The position numbers and the translations under genes were made by a program. 64,000 nt of DNA from Acanthopleura granulata (Eukaryota; Mollusca; Polyplacophora; Chitonida; Chitonidae). The stretch spans positions 8,594,889 through 8,658,888 of the forward strand of contig JABBOT010000004.1 of the NCBI GenBank assembly GCA_016165875.1, in the 5' to 3' direction. The notes under the pieces were generated by a model, which made no database searches, was not told the DNA's origin, and saw nothing but the letters and a program-made list of their open reading frames with translations. Below, one piece after another: positions 36,961 through 50,084 of the stretch (positions are counted from its first letter, which is position 1; each line of letters opens with the position of its first letter).

Positions 36961-39900
36961 ATGGCGATCGCAAAAGAAAGTGGCTTTTTTAATAATTCTG
37001 ACGACACGAAACTTTTTACCCATGTTTGGAAGATCGACGGAGATTGGAAGCCTAGGTAAGCTAGGGGGCCTAGTACAGTTTACCAGTTGGTACTAACAAA
37101 TTTCTTTGTGCCAGAAATACATGCATTTGTTAGACTTTGCTCTTTGAAAGGTCGGGCGAAAAGTTTCCTTGGGTTAAAGTCCAATGGTGTACGGTATTAT
37201 GTAAACAAAGATGTCTGGTTTAGCGGTATATATCGATCAGTGATCTTGCCTGGTGACACTGATAGGCCTACATATCAGTCTCGGTGCGACACAGTCCTCT
37301 CACTGAAATATTTTACCTCCAGGTTGTGAGTGACAGGGCCTTCGTTAGGTAGCACAGGTATATGTTATCTGTACGCAGAGGAAAGGGACTGGTATCTTCT
37401 TGAGTTATGTCACTTGCTTTATATATTTACATACATGGCATTATAGTCCATCTAGATAGGCTCAGTGCAGTTAAGCTGCACGTTGAGTGTGTTTTCAACA
37501 ATTTCAGACGGATGTAAATATCAGAAATTGTTGAACAAAGACCTCAATGCCTAATTTAATATAGCTAGGACTCTGTGAGATTGGTATTTTAAAATTCTGA
37601 CATTCATTGCAACACAGTGTTGCGATGAATTTTGTCAGAATTTTAAAATATAACACTAGGTCCGTCGAAATGGACTAGACATTCATGGCAAAGTAAATAT
37701 CAGAATCCTGCATTAGAAATGTGACTATATATATATAATGTGTGTTTGCATGAAAATAACCTATACAGAAGAGCAAATGTCAGGCCAATTGAGTTGTAAT
37801 AAAATAAATTAACTGTAGCTCCTTAAGTATCAGTATCAGCTCTTAAAGCAATATTTTTTTGTAAATTTAAGAAGTGTTTAGATTAACGTTAGCAGAGTTT
37901 CATAGGTGTTTTCAGGATACATTAAGGCAAATTCCCCCTGCCCAAATGGTTAATTAGTGTATTTATAAAATACAGATACCGGTATTTAATTATGGGCCAT
38001 ATGAACATAAGCCAGGCCTGGTCATACCAAAGAATTTAAAAATGGTAGTTGTTGCTGCCATGCTGGGTTCCAGCCTTGTGGGGGGAGAGGGGGAGGAGGG
38101 CATCTTTTAACACAATGTGAATGGTGATTTTCAGGTTAAGGCGAATGTTACGAAATGCTTTGAGCAATGACAAACAAGGGATGAAATTTGCCCCGGCAAG
38201 GCCATATACATGTATATCTCTGACCCAGAAGCTAATTATATATCTATTATATGACACAACAACCTAGGCCAAGGGCCACATGGTGTAGCTCTGTCAGAAC
38301 TCAAGCCTTTTTTTAAGATATTTTACATAAAATTTAAAACAGTTTTGATATGGTTTAGTTTTTCCTGCGACACCAAATTTGCCAATTAGCAATTAAGACC
38401 AAAACATGAGGCAGTTGCTGCTTCCTCATACACCATTAAGGGGAAATAACAATGACTGGTCATCTGGGTATCAGTGTAATAGACTGTCCTCGGCAATTCC
38501 CCTCGTTGAGGCAGCACCTAACAAAAGAACTGTGCAGTACATCTACACATACAAATGACTCTTCATCGTCATATGACTGAAATAATGTTGACATTAAACC
38601 TCCATCATCACAGCATCTAGTAGCTTTAAAATCGTGATGATTTTTATCCATTTAAACATTCCATGTATGTGATTAAAGTATGACAATTTCTTCTTCTATG
38701 TACATACCTTATTTCTGTTGATGTAAGTTAACATAATATATTTAATATTTAATTTATTTATATTTATTTATTATATACTGTACAATTATCACTAATATGA
38801 ATTAATATTTCAGAATATATATCTGCTAATATAGCACAGTGAAAATTTGGAACTGAATATCGTAAAGGAAACAGCTAAAAACAGGTTAACTCCAAAGATA
38901 CAAGACATTTTCAGCTCTTCACTTCAGTGGCTTAATACTGATGCATGCGTCTGGCCATCTTGGTGCACGGGTCTTCTGGGGCCAAGGCAGCCCCTGGACC
39001 CCCCTAGGTCACGACAGCTTTCAACACCTTTGTCAGCACTGAGAAATTACAACAAGAAACAGGACTGGTCGGCCTGGTGTCAGTATAATGCGACCGGGTG
39101 GAGTGTCATATCTGGTGTCTTCAGGATGATGCTCCAGTGGCGACAGCACTTTGGCGACATGGACTCGCCCTGCCACAGCGGACATGCACTCTAAAGACTC
39201 CTTCTGGTCGTATTACTGAAAAATTGTTGAGCACGACATAAAACACAAGCATTCGTACGTATAAACATAAGTGATGGAGACGTGGCGAAAATTTAAGGAA
39301 AGAGACACATACAATACAAAGACTTACAGGGATTCCTTCCTTTTGGTCTGTAGTTAGATAGAATGTATGCAGTAATTACAAACGGTCCTGTAATTATCAG
39401 TGATTATCATACTCATGAGTAATTATTGATGTGTAAGTAATACGTTTCGCAGGACTGATACAATTACTGAGACTGGCTGATTTACATTATCCACATGGGA
39501 AACAAATATAAATACAGGCAGCACTCTCATTATGATCATAATACTCATGCAGTGGTCTTGGCGTTCAGCCACGGGAGAAATGGGAAGTAATTCACATCAC
39601 ACATCGGAGTTTTAATGAGAGCCAAACTCTTATACTCACACAGCTGATTTTAATGACAAACTAACAGTGAAGACAGTGGTGAAGAATTTGAAACACACTT
39701 AATGCACAGATTTGGCAGTGATAGTAATTCAAGAACAGAAAGATCATGCACCGGACACGTAAGTCTCACTGTTTGAGTTTAGAGTAAGTTTTTTTAATGA
39801 TGTTTGCTTGTAAATAGGCCAGATGAAACGCCCAGTACTATATTTAAGGTTTTGACATAAATGTTTCTGTCAACAAGTGGACAGTTGTGCATGTCACTTC

Positions 39901-42900
39901 ATGCATCAGTGGGTTGGGTATACAGCTTTGAGACATTAAATTAAAGTAAAGCACAATTTTAAAAGATGTATTTCATAATAGATCTTGGTAATTTGTTATC
40001 ATTGTCATCATTAATGAATACAAAAAGTATGTGTGCATGCAATTTGCAATTGGGTAGAAATGTCACTGCAAGAAGACACTCAAATGAGTGTCTGTGCAAG
40101 TAGGACGATGCCAGGCGTGCATTATTATGTTGTAAGGAAAAAAATGTTCTTTGTTGTTGTTATCAGTTTTTGTCCAGCCTACATGTGTATTGGGGTAAAA
40201 GCTTCCATGTGGCCTTATTGTGTCTTAGTCAAGTACAGTGTATTTATTTCAGCTGTACATGTTTGGCATGAATGAATATTTAATATGTAGTGTTTTAGGA
40301 AATATTGATAATATAATCAGGACTGTTAAGATATGCAAGCTGTGTGTATATTTATGTACCTGTTTATACATACACTTTCCCTTGTGCTCTGTCTGGTTTC
40401 CTTGTATAAGTGAAATATTCTTGAGTATAGCTTAAAAAACAATCAAATAAATGAATAAAATGCACTTACCAGCATATAAAGATTGGTTCATTGCCCTATG
40501 CTTAAGTGAGGTCAGTGGTGACGTTTTTCCACCCAAAATATGTGTTTGGGAGATGGTTTTGACCATAGTACATGTACATGTGGGCTATTTGATATAATAT
40601 TCCTTACATGTAAAAGCAGGCCAGTTCATGTAAAATATTTTATGTTTAACCAGTAGTGTAATTTAAATTCTTAATAGTGTTTCATCTCAAACAGGTGGCA
40701 TCAGGTTGCATTTCAAAGGAGGGTTTAAATTATGCTCCTTCAAAAAACGACTCAGTCAGTATACATGTACATGTATACTACATGTTGATTCTCCATTCTA
40801 AACTAAGAAACAGGTGTATTTATTGATTTGAACAGTAGCTTGGAGCACAAATATTTGTTGGCACTTTTTTATGCGGTGTTATTGTTTCTGTGTGTTTCAG
40901 AGCGCTTGTGTTTATTGCACATGGTGTAGCAGAACACTGTCTTTGGTACACAGAGTTGGCAGAGATTCTTGTGCACAGTGGTTGTTTGGTTTTCTCACAT
41001 GATCATGGTAAGGGTTATTATTATTATTATTATTATCAGTTGGTGACTGACACACCTGCCACACTTATGTTAAAACTCATTCATACAGCTGTAATAATAC
41101 ACTGACATTTTAATTTCGCAAATCTTAGTAATGAATTTGCTGAATAAATCCTGAATCCTGATCCAGAATTATTATTTATTTTTCCTTTTTCTGTTGTTTA
41201 ATTTAAACAAAAGCAAACTTATATTTCATGCACTTTATCTTGGTCCTAGCCAGGTCAAGCCTGATCTTCTCAAAGTCTATCCTTGATCCCCTAAATCTTT
41301 TTTTTTCCTCTCCATATGCCTCTTCCTGAGTCCTAAATCATTTTGTTTCTCCAAGTCTAACCATTTCCACCTCCAAAATATAGCTTGTTCCCTTCCAAGT
41401 GTAGCCAGTCCCCTGTGTCTAGCCAGTTCCCCTCCAAATCTAGTCAATTTCCCCCCAGGTCTAGCCTCTTCCCCTCCAATTCTAACCAGTTCCCCTCCAA
41501 GTCCAGCCAGCTCCCTCAAAGTCTAGACAGTTCCCCCTCCAAGTCTAGCCAGTTCCCCTCCAAGTCTGACCAGTTCCCTGCACGTCTAGGTAGTTCCCCT
41601 AGCCAGTGTAACTAGTTCCTTTCCAAGTCTAACCAGTTCCCCCTTCAAGTCTGGCCAGTTCCTTTCCAAGCCTAGTCAGTTCCTCTCTGACCTGTTTCCT
41701 CCAAATCTAGCCAGTCCCCTCCCCCCAAGTCCAGCCAGTTCCCATCCAAGTCAAACCAGTTCCCCCTTCAAATATAGCCATTTCCCCTCCAAGTTTAGTC
41801 AGTTCCCCTCTGGCCAGTCCCCTCTATGCCTGCCCAACTCCCCTCCAACCCTAGCATGCTCCCCTCCAAGTCTGGCCAGTCTTCTCCAAGTCTAGCCAGT
41901 TCCCATCCAAGTCTAACCTGTTCCCCTCCAAGACTAGCCCGTTCCCCTCCAAGTCTAACCAGTTCTTATCAAAGTCTAATCAGTTGCTCCTCCAAGTCTA
42001 GCTAGTTCCCCACCAGGTGGAGCCTTGACCCTTGATTCCCAAGGTCTTATCTTTTCTCTCCAACTCCTGCCATTTCTCATCCAGTGCTAACCTACATGTT
42101 GGCAGATCTCCTTACACATTTTTTGAGTTGTGCCATTATGACAACACAGTGATGTATTGGTGCAAAATGACATTGCGCTTCACAGAACTATTTGTGTATG
42201 TTTTAACATGGTAGCATTGTGTTCAGATAAATCTACCAACACATAATAATTACTTTTGCAATAATCTCACCCAAGAAAATAACTTGGAACATTGGTATCA
42301 TCATGTTAAATTAATATTTCATACTCTACTTTTCACCCCATGCTAAAATTGGCGGATTGACCCTACCATGCTGCAAAGCAATGCGACATCTCAAAGCGAC
42401 ATCACTATGTACTGTTGTAACTTTACATTTCAAAACCTGATCTCTCAAGTTTAACCGACTCCCCTCTAAATCTAGCCTAGTTTACCCAAAGCTGGTCTCC
42501 AAACAGCACCCCACCCTCACCCAAGTAATTCTGGTCTCCATGTATAGCCTGATTGCAGGTACCTCCACACCCAGTATGACCTTTCCTATGCCTTGGTGAT
42601 GCCTTGTTTGTCTCCAAGTGTGATCTGGCGACAGGTCTCCCCCAGCTGTCCTCTGACTTAAACATTGAAGTCTTTATCTGGCATCTAATCCAATCCAATT
42701 GTTCTTGTATGATTTTATGTCAAGATTTCTCTGACCTGTGACCTTTGTGATTTGAAATCTATTAGGGCCCGATCAACTTCTACTAGTTTGTTTGATGTCT
42801 TGCAAGGTATGGCTGACACTTACCAAATTATTCTTGTCTAATCCAAAGCTGTACAAATCTCTAACGACCTTTTTCATCTCCAAGGAGCCATCAAAATATT

Positions 42901-45900
42901 TGGCAAGCATCAGCTTATTTTCTTCTCTATCCTGTTTCAGTTGGTCATGGCCAGAGTGAAGGTGACAGAGTTCACATTGAAACATTTAGCACTTACACCA
43001 AGGATGTTTTCCAGCATTGTGATAAAAAGATGGAGCAATATCCTGGGCTGCCACTGTTCATAATCGGACATTCAATGGTGTGTTCATGTATACATAGGAT
43101 ATCACATCTGAAAGATACAGGAATTTTAATCAGTTTGCCTTTGTTAGAGTTTTTACACTACTGGCTTCACGTGATGCATGTTTACAACAAGCCACTGGAA
43201 CAGAAATATATGAGTCTACAATGGAATCTTTCCTTCCATTGCAGTGTTTTGACTTGCTATATGTACTTTTCGTTTTAAAATATTAACGCTGTTGTTTCAG
43301 TTTTAATTATTGATCATTTTGTATTTTGTTTCAGCCGTGTTTTTTATTATTATTTGTTTGTTTTTTGTATCACTGTTTGCTACTTCAGTGAATTTGTTTC
43401 TGCAGGGAGGTGCCATAGCTGTGACATGTGGATTAGAAAGACCAAAATACTTTGAGGGTATTGTGCTAATTGCTGCTGCAATTGTTGCCAGTCCGGAGGC
43501 CTTGTCTCCTTTCAGGGTAGGTTCTCTTCTGGTCACAAATTTGTGCAGGCCACATGTGCATGCATGCCTGTCTCTGATTTGCAAGACTCTATTCCTAAAA
43601 CCTTAATTGAATCCTTAAGAGTGAACTATTTTTATATAAAATTGGTGAGATGAAATCAAGCTGGAATAAAGTTTATCAGAATCTTAACAGTTAATTTAGA
43701 AAAATCTGTTTAAATTTGGAGTGCATTGTGTACTAGTGTCGCATGTGATTTACATTTTAATTTTTGCCCTTTGTATAAATACCATTGATGTTCTTTACAG
43801 CAATATATGGGGAAGTGGGTTGCTCGAATATGCCCACAGTTTCCAGTTATGTGTTTAGATACCAATAGTGTCAGTCGAGACACTGAAATGGTAATAATTC
43901 TGATATGTGGTTGTAGTGAATTCTGTCTTAACCTCTTGTGTACTAACATATTGAATGTACTGGCATGACTGGTATTAAAGGCACAAACTTAGAAGCTTAA
44001 CTCTCTGCTTTTCCAGTCTCATACAGTCATGAACTGTAACACCATGTGATTTGTATTATAGCATCTAATGCTTGAGTACAGCACACGTTCTAAGACAGTC
44101 ATGACTTCGGACGGTGACTTGTCTCTGCGTTTCAGCTGTACCTGGTCACGATAATGTCGTGGTTGTGGCCGCGGTGTCCTGTGGGCTGGATGTTAACAGA
44201 TGATGTAACGCGTAACCTGCAAGTGGTAAACTCCCCGTTCTAGAATCTTACCCACTCTCCCCATAGTGTTTGTCTCTAAATAGATCTGATACTAGCTCGT
44301 CAACAGTATCAGACATAGTGAAAAAAATGTTATCTTTATCTGTAAGTTTACTTCAGTCACAAATTTGGATCCTTATCAACAAGGTAAATCACATGACATT
44401 ATTATTGACCTCTTTTCAGGAATTTAGTCACAGAAACTTTCCAGAGTGAAAAATAATAACCGAGAATATTGCCTGTTGATGAAATGTTCATGGGAGATAA
44501 CTCACCCTGTTGTCATCAGATCATGTTGTAATCAAATTCATGCAAATAAGCACCCACTTATCAAATCGTTGTGTTGGGAAGATTTCCTGAGAAATTTATT
44601 TGTAAGTATAAATCTTGTCTTAGGTAGAAACCATTTCCATCCTCCTAAGTGTGACTGAGGTTTCAACTTTTGATATATTGTATTTTTTGTCAACCAGTCA
44701 GCATTACTTCTCTTAGCCTTGATCAGGTAGACTCTGTGGAGTATTCATCGTAATTTTTCTGGCACTAGGGGACTGTTAATTGGGTGACAATATGTGACAG
44801 TATTAGAGACTTTTGTGACAATAGGGACTATTAGAATTCTAATAAGGTAGCTATTACGATACAAAAAGGGGACTGTCAGAATTGTGGAACAATAAGGGGC
44901 TTGTCAGAATTGTGGAACAATAAGGGGCTGTCAGAATCGTGGAACAATAAGGGGCTGTCAGAATTGTGGAACAGTAAGGGGCTGTCAGAATTGTGGAACA
45001 ATAAGGGGCTGTCAGAATCGTGGAACAATAAGGGGCTGTGTCAGAATTGTGGAACAATAAGGGGCTGTCAGAATCGTGGAACAATAAGGGGCTGTCAGAA
45101 TCGTGGAACAGTAAGGGGCTGTGTCAGAATTGTGGAACAATAAGGGGCTGTCAGAATTAGGGAAATCGCAAAAGCATGATTATTTTCTGGTGATGGAGAA
45201 AACAATATCAGTGGAGTGTCATTCTGTTTAACCATGTTCAAGATTCCTAATTGTAGATATAAAATTCTAACAGCTGTTTTCACTATGATCTTTAATCCTA
45301 TACTTTGGTTTTATTACTTTGGTACATGTCGTACTACTGTTGTGTAGTAATTATCATGGGTGCTGAATTTTCATGTGTTATGCACAAAAGGTGAAAGGTT
45401 ACTCACAAGAATATATATATTAAAGCTAAAAGAAACAGTTCATGTTATTGCTGTTGGTAGAGCCATTGTATCGTGTCACAGCTTTTTCTAAACATTTTTG
45501 ATTTTAAGTAATGAATTTTATGTATTTCTGACAAAAAAAGCTTAGCCATAAAGTGACTGCTGGTAGTGTTTATACTACAAATACACAGGTTAAGACTGAC
45601 TTCAAACATGTCAAATAGTGGGGAGTGCATGGAGTAAATCACAAGTGAATCTGTTGAATAAATCCCTTGGATCTATACTACACATATGTACTGTAGAAAA
45701 AGGCTTGTAGCAATGTGTAATTGCCTTTTTTTTTTTTGAACTACACTTCTTTTTGATTAGTTAACTAAATAATGTAAATCAGTTTTGTACTCCTATATTT
45801 CCTATATTTTTTTGTTGATTATGTACTCTAACATTTGTGAGATATACAGCCACTTTTTGTATCTGTGTGTTGACATACCTAAAGTTAGAAGGTTGAATAT

Positions 45901-46976
45901 GACTTGTACATGTATGTTTTCTGCACCACAGGTTGAGAAATATAAAAATGACCCACTGGTTTGGCATGGTGGGTTGAAAGCAAAGTGAGTACCTGTTTGT
46001 CACTATAGAACAGAAAATTGTTGTCTACATTGGCCGGCTGGCAGCTACATCATATTAGGTTTATCAAATATGCCATTAGGTTTAAAATATGCCATACTTT
46101 GTTATTGGTTGTTGCCATGGTTGTCAGCAGTATATCAACTCTGTTTTATCAACTTTAAATGAAGAACTCTTTAACTCTTCGTTGAGCACAGGCATTAATT
46201 TACACATTTGAATCTGTTCTGTTTTCTTAGTTGCAAAATTATTCTCTCCACAGATGGGGATTGTGTATGCTGGATGCCATGAGCCATATTCAGGAGAGTT
46301 TCGAGCAGATCAAGTGGCCTGTCCTTATTCTCCATGGTGATGCTGATAAAATCGTTGATGTTTCAGGGGCTAATATGATGAATGAAAAAATAAGGAGCAC
46401 AGACAAAACACTGAAGGTATACATTAAATCTGTCATGGTTAATAAATGCATTGTGCATGTATGTATCAGTCTAAAAGTACTGTTTTATATTAATTTAATT
46501 GCAATTCTACAGTTTTGTGGTATTAATTTAATTTGTGTTTCTAACAGGCCAAAGCTAGAAGAAACTATATTTGCTAATTCTTATACAAACAAAATATAAG
46601 TTTTACAAACCATATACTGTTTGGGGAAAAGACACATGCAACTGACAAAACCAGAAACAAGGGTAATGACAGTAGTCAGATTGTTATGTATTGAGCAACA
46701 AAACAGATTTTAACAGGTCCCAGCATTCAACAACTTAAATATTTCTGACCTTTACACCAATACATTTAACATCGACTTGGGAGGTAATGTATTTCCACAG
46801 GAGGACATAAGGTCTTACACTCACAGTTTTTACTTCAGGTATATACTGGGTTTTATCATCAGTTGCATTCTGAACCAGCAGAAGATGGTGAAAGAGTCAG
46901 GCAAGACATCAAAGAATGGATAGAACAGCGCATCAATCCATTGCAAAGTGAAAAAATTGCTCTCTCAAAAGAGTGA
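36961..46976 (+). CDS. MGLL: Monoacylglycerol lipase
   Basis: A serine hydrolase that cleaves monoacylglycerols (including 2-arachidonoylglycerol) to fatty acid and glycerol. Exons: 36961-37055, 40901-41007, 42941-43077, 43406-43516, 43801-43890, 45932-45984, 46254-46416 and 46839-46976, totalling 894 bases, in frame, 297 residues (human about 303). The oxyanion motif AHGVAEH is at the exon 2 start and DHVGHGQSEGDR spans the exon 2/3 junction. The nucleophile elbow GHSMGG carries Ser112, split between exons 3 and 4. Asp229 in HGDADKIVD and His259 in YHQLH complete the triad. Exons 5-6 form the cap. No signal peptide is present, in keeping with a cytosolic or membrane-associated enzyme. Introns 2 and 5 carry minisatellites and intron 1 a SINE. 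A second exon 5-like segment at 44136-44225 could replace exon 5. Within the family, a bacterial-type lysophospholipase annotation is possible but MGLL fits best. Confidence 0.93.
37585..37651. mobile_element. Hairpin derivative of MITE family B
   Basis: A near-palindrome in MGLL intron 1. The left arm 'attttaaaattctgacattc' + 'attgcaac' faces the right arm 'gttgcgat' + 'gtcagaattttaaaat', separated by a few bases. The arms are the family B terminal repeats with the interior deleted. Confidence 0.7.
38935..39270 (+). repeat. SINE-like element
   Basis: A locally GC-richer block in MGLL intron 1 with 'ggcctggtgtcagtataatg', 'cgaccgggtggagtgtcata' and a tail 'attactgaaaaattgttgag' + 'cacgacataaaacacaa'. 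I recognise this as a class of short interspersed element common in molluscan DNA. The 115-codon ORF across it ends within the element and is not a gene. Confidence 0.7.
40395..40460 (-). repeat. Family A element, tail fragment
   Basis: 'tataagtgaaatattcttga' followed by 'caatcaaataaatgaataaa': the end of the family A element only. It lies in MGLL intron 1. Confidence 0.65.
41014..41036. repeat. (TTA)n microsatellite
   Basis: A run of TTA/ATT trinucleotides starting six bases after the donor of MGLL exon 2. Confidence 0.9.
41270..42020. repeat. 21-bp minisatellite, large array
   Basis: An array of about 30 degenerate copies of a 21-base unit of the form 'ccaagtctagccagttcccc' + 't' in MGLL intron 2. 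Diverged remnants continue to about 42660. The strand is strongly pyrimidine-rich. Since 21 is a multiple of 3, it gives Ser-Pro-Gln-Phe ORFs on plus and Gly-Glu-Leu-rich ORFs on minus that are not genes. Confidence 0.9.
44136..44225 (+). CDS. MGLL: Candidate alternative MGLL exon 5b
   Basis: A 90-base open segment with a strong acceptor (gtctctgcgtttcag, ending 44135) and a donor (gtaaac at 44226). Like exon 5 (43801-43890) it is exactly 90 bases and phase 0 at both ends. The translation lines up without gaps: SWLWPRCPVGWMLTDDVTR here against ARICPQFPVMCLDTNSVSR in exon 5, with Tyr2, Pro12, Pro15-Val16, Thr21, Val24 and Arg26 identical. It would replace, or be added to, the cap segment just before VEKYKNDPLVW. 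It is GC-richer than its intron. It could be a non-functional duplicate, but intact splice sites and an open frame argue against that. Confidence 0.6.
44866..45162. repeat. 27-bp minisatellite, about 10 copies
   Basis: About ten copies of 'aaggggctgtcagaattgtg' + 'gaacaat' with few differences (t/c at one site, aat/agt at the end; three copies carry one or two extra bases in 'ctgtgtcag' or 'cttgtcag'). It lies in MGLL intron 5, downstream of candidate exon 5b. It creates false ORFs on both strands. Confidence 0.95.
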
Positions 46977-47576
46977 AGGAAAGTTTTAATTCTGATCATT
47001 TAGAACAATGATGTGTTATTAGCTAATGGTTTGTTACATGCTAATTGTAAGTTTCCATCAAATCGCATAAGGATTAAAATGTGAATATATCATTAGCTTG
47101 TCCCATTGAAGTGAAATACGTTGATTTTAATAGGGAGTATGTGTTGAAAAAGATGGATTGTCTAAGATTTTTAATCTAAGAACTGTTTTCATCACAACTT
47201 TCAAATGTAAATGTCCGTAATGCCCAGTACTCTGACTATAAAGGCCATATTTTATGCAGGGCTTATTTAAACAAGAAAGTTTAACTTTTAGCATTAATAG
47301 TGTGTTTTAATACTCCGTGTGTTGCATCAGATGCTCCTGAACCTATTTAGTACCGTTCTCAGTTTTTGCGTTTTGGTGTGTGTGAGGGTACGTACAATCA
47401 GCAATAGATCTGTTTAAGAGTAGATATCATTAAGATGTTTTTGTAAATAATAATACGTGCAATTTGTGCACATGTATGAAAATATTCCATGTTTTTTTTT
47501 TGGGGTAAAAATTACGAAAGGCTACCAGCTTCATTTGCCCAAGGGTCACTATTATGTATTATGTAACTATATTTGT

Positions 47577-47622
47577 ATGTGTGTGTATATGTATGTGTAT
47601 ATATATATATATATATATATGT
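47577..47622. repeat. TG/TA microsatellite
   Basis: Alternating TG and TA dinucleotides ending in an uninterrupted (TA)n run, 3' of MGLL. Confidence 0.9.
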
Positions 47623-50084
47623 TGGTTTGAAGACTTGGTTGTGGTTGTATTAGATATTGTGTACACTCTTAATTGCAAGTAACAGATAATATCTACCTCA
47701 TGTTGGAATTCTCTGTATTGCTGTCAGGTTAAACATCATTTTTTTTTATACAAGGCATCAACATGCACAATCTTTGTTCATCATAGTGGGAAAATAGTTC
47801 AGGTGATGTTACCCAAGCAGATTTTGTTTACATTAAACATTGGACAAAATATCTTTTGCAAGGCAAAGTTCACTTGATGTATTGGGGTTTTTTTTGCGCT
47901 CAAGTCAATAATGAAATCTTTTGCCCTCTTCAAATGTGAATGTTAATTTAATACATGTTTGCAAATGTCCTTCAAAACAGCTGAAAATTTCCAAAATACA
48001 GCCAAAAAGCTGTAAATGCTCAGGTAAACAATATTATGTGTGATATTCTAATGAAGGGTTGGTCTGGATGTATCTTTTGAGAAATTCATTGGAAACAGTT
48101 CATTGTGGTGTGTGGTTTATGTTTAATTTAGTATTGTTAGTCTCTTTTACCTAGTTAGATTCAGAATCTTAATCATATAATGATAAGATATTGAGGACAT
48201 ATACTGACTTGCTGATTTCAAAGCTGATTCCAAATATACTCTTCATTATTTTGGACCTGTTTACAGTGATTTAAATGGCATCACAGGTGTCTGTATGTGA
48301 TGTGAAAATATCCCACTTACAACATGTTCAGCAGCAAAAAAGAATGTGACGTCACCTTGCTTCAGTCTGGCCCAGAAAATCATCTGTAGGGCCAAAATGT
48401 TTTCCACATTTCATTCAAAGGAATGCCAAAAAATAGTGGAAACAAATTTAGGATCTGCATAAAAAGGAATTTCACCCGATATGTTATTTATTTAATGCGT
48501 TCTTTTCCTTGAAGTTTTTGTCTCCCTTGCATCAGCAGATCTGTATTTGACCAATGAAGTTATGAGCATGCACTACATTACCAGGAAGTGGCAGTGGTTT
48601 TTTCTTTACACACAGAATTGAATGCTATCAGGGAGATGAAATATTCACATCTGTAATCAGTAAGAGAAAATTAATATGGAAGTATTAGGTCTTGAATTGG
48701 CAACAAGTACATGTATTAGGTGTATTAAGAATGAGAACAGTTGAATCATTAAGAGCTTTGCTTTACTGAGATATGAAGATTGCAACAGGAAAAGTTTGTA
48801 AACATAGTATCCACCAATGTGTAATTAGCTTATAACATATTGTAATATACTCTCTTAATGGCAGGTAATTACCTGTTTTCAGGTGTAATACTTGAGTGGT
48901 CAGACTGTATAACTTGTAATCAAATGTTCTCTTGTTATAATTCCAGGTGCTTTTATTCCAGTTGACACGAAAAACAAATGTTAATTGTGATGATTAATGG
49001 ATTATTTTAATAACAAAAAGTTTACATGAATAATAAATTAATGCTACATGGATTCTGAACAAGAAATTTTGTGATAAAAATATTTTCCATATTTTAAAAT
49101 TCAGAGTGTTATATTTTAATATGGTTTATACAAAATAATCATTGTAATTAGGATTCTGAAATAAATTATGTAAACCTATGAATATTAAATGCATTGTTTT
49201 TGTTTTGGGTTTTGTTTTTTCCAATTGTTAATGGTATACTTTCTGGCTACCCACTTTTGTTCCATTCACAAGTCATTTGGCATGTGCTTGAAGGCGTTCA
49301 AATATATAATTTGAAACTTTGGGTAATCAGATTTATTCCTGTCATTTATGGATATTTATGGGTACATGTTCAATCCTGCCTTGGATAGGGTTTAGCTGGA
49401 TTGGTCTGGTTTCATTGTTTGCCATAAGCAATAAATGGACGGCTTTCTGGTCTTGAATACCACTTGTTCTGCGCTGATAACATGGAATGCAAGCCATTAC
49501 ATCTTGTATGTGAAAGTTTGTAACTTATTGGACGATTTGTGGTTTACCCCAGGCTAAACAGTATCCTCCATCAATAAAACTGACAATATGGCAAAATTAT
49601 CATTGAGTATGGCATTAAACAACAATTTAATATCCTCATTATGGCAAATATTTTTTCACAGACACACACTGAAAGTATTGGTACAGAAGTTTAGACTGTT
49701 GGAAAAATACTCCATTTCACAGCCTACCTACTACAAGAATTCTAATAACAGTAGCATGTCCATGGATATGCTTACTAATTAGTAAGTCTGCAAGGAAAAG
49801 TTTAATGTTAATCATGGTAGACACAATGTCATGAAGAATTTGTCGTTTTTATATGGGCCTATCATTATAATATTGTATCACAAATGTAGACCGGTGTTTG
49901 TACATGTAACATGATATGATTTCTTCTTAAGCACTCAATAAAGCCATAAATCCCAAAAATGAAGAACAAATGACAGAAATTTTGTGTGTAGCTTAAAATT
50001 ATGTTCTGTTTGGGTGCAAGTTTGGGATTCAACACAGCTTTCAACAACTTAAATATTTCAGTCATAGCACAACCATAGATTCCT

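Noticed and set aside
38847..39194. 115-codon plus-strand ORF
   Set aside because: It ends in a SINE-like element and sits in MGLL intron 1; no splice sites link it to MGLL.
41277..41615. Ser/Pro/Gln-rich (plus) and Gly/Glu/Leu-rich (minus) ORFs
   Set aside because: Products of the 21-bp array.
44854..45143. Repetitive ORFs on both strands
   Set aside because: Products of the 27-bp array in MGLL intron 5.
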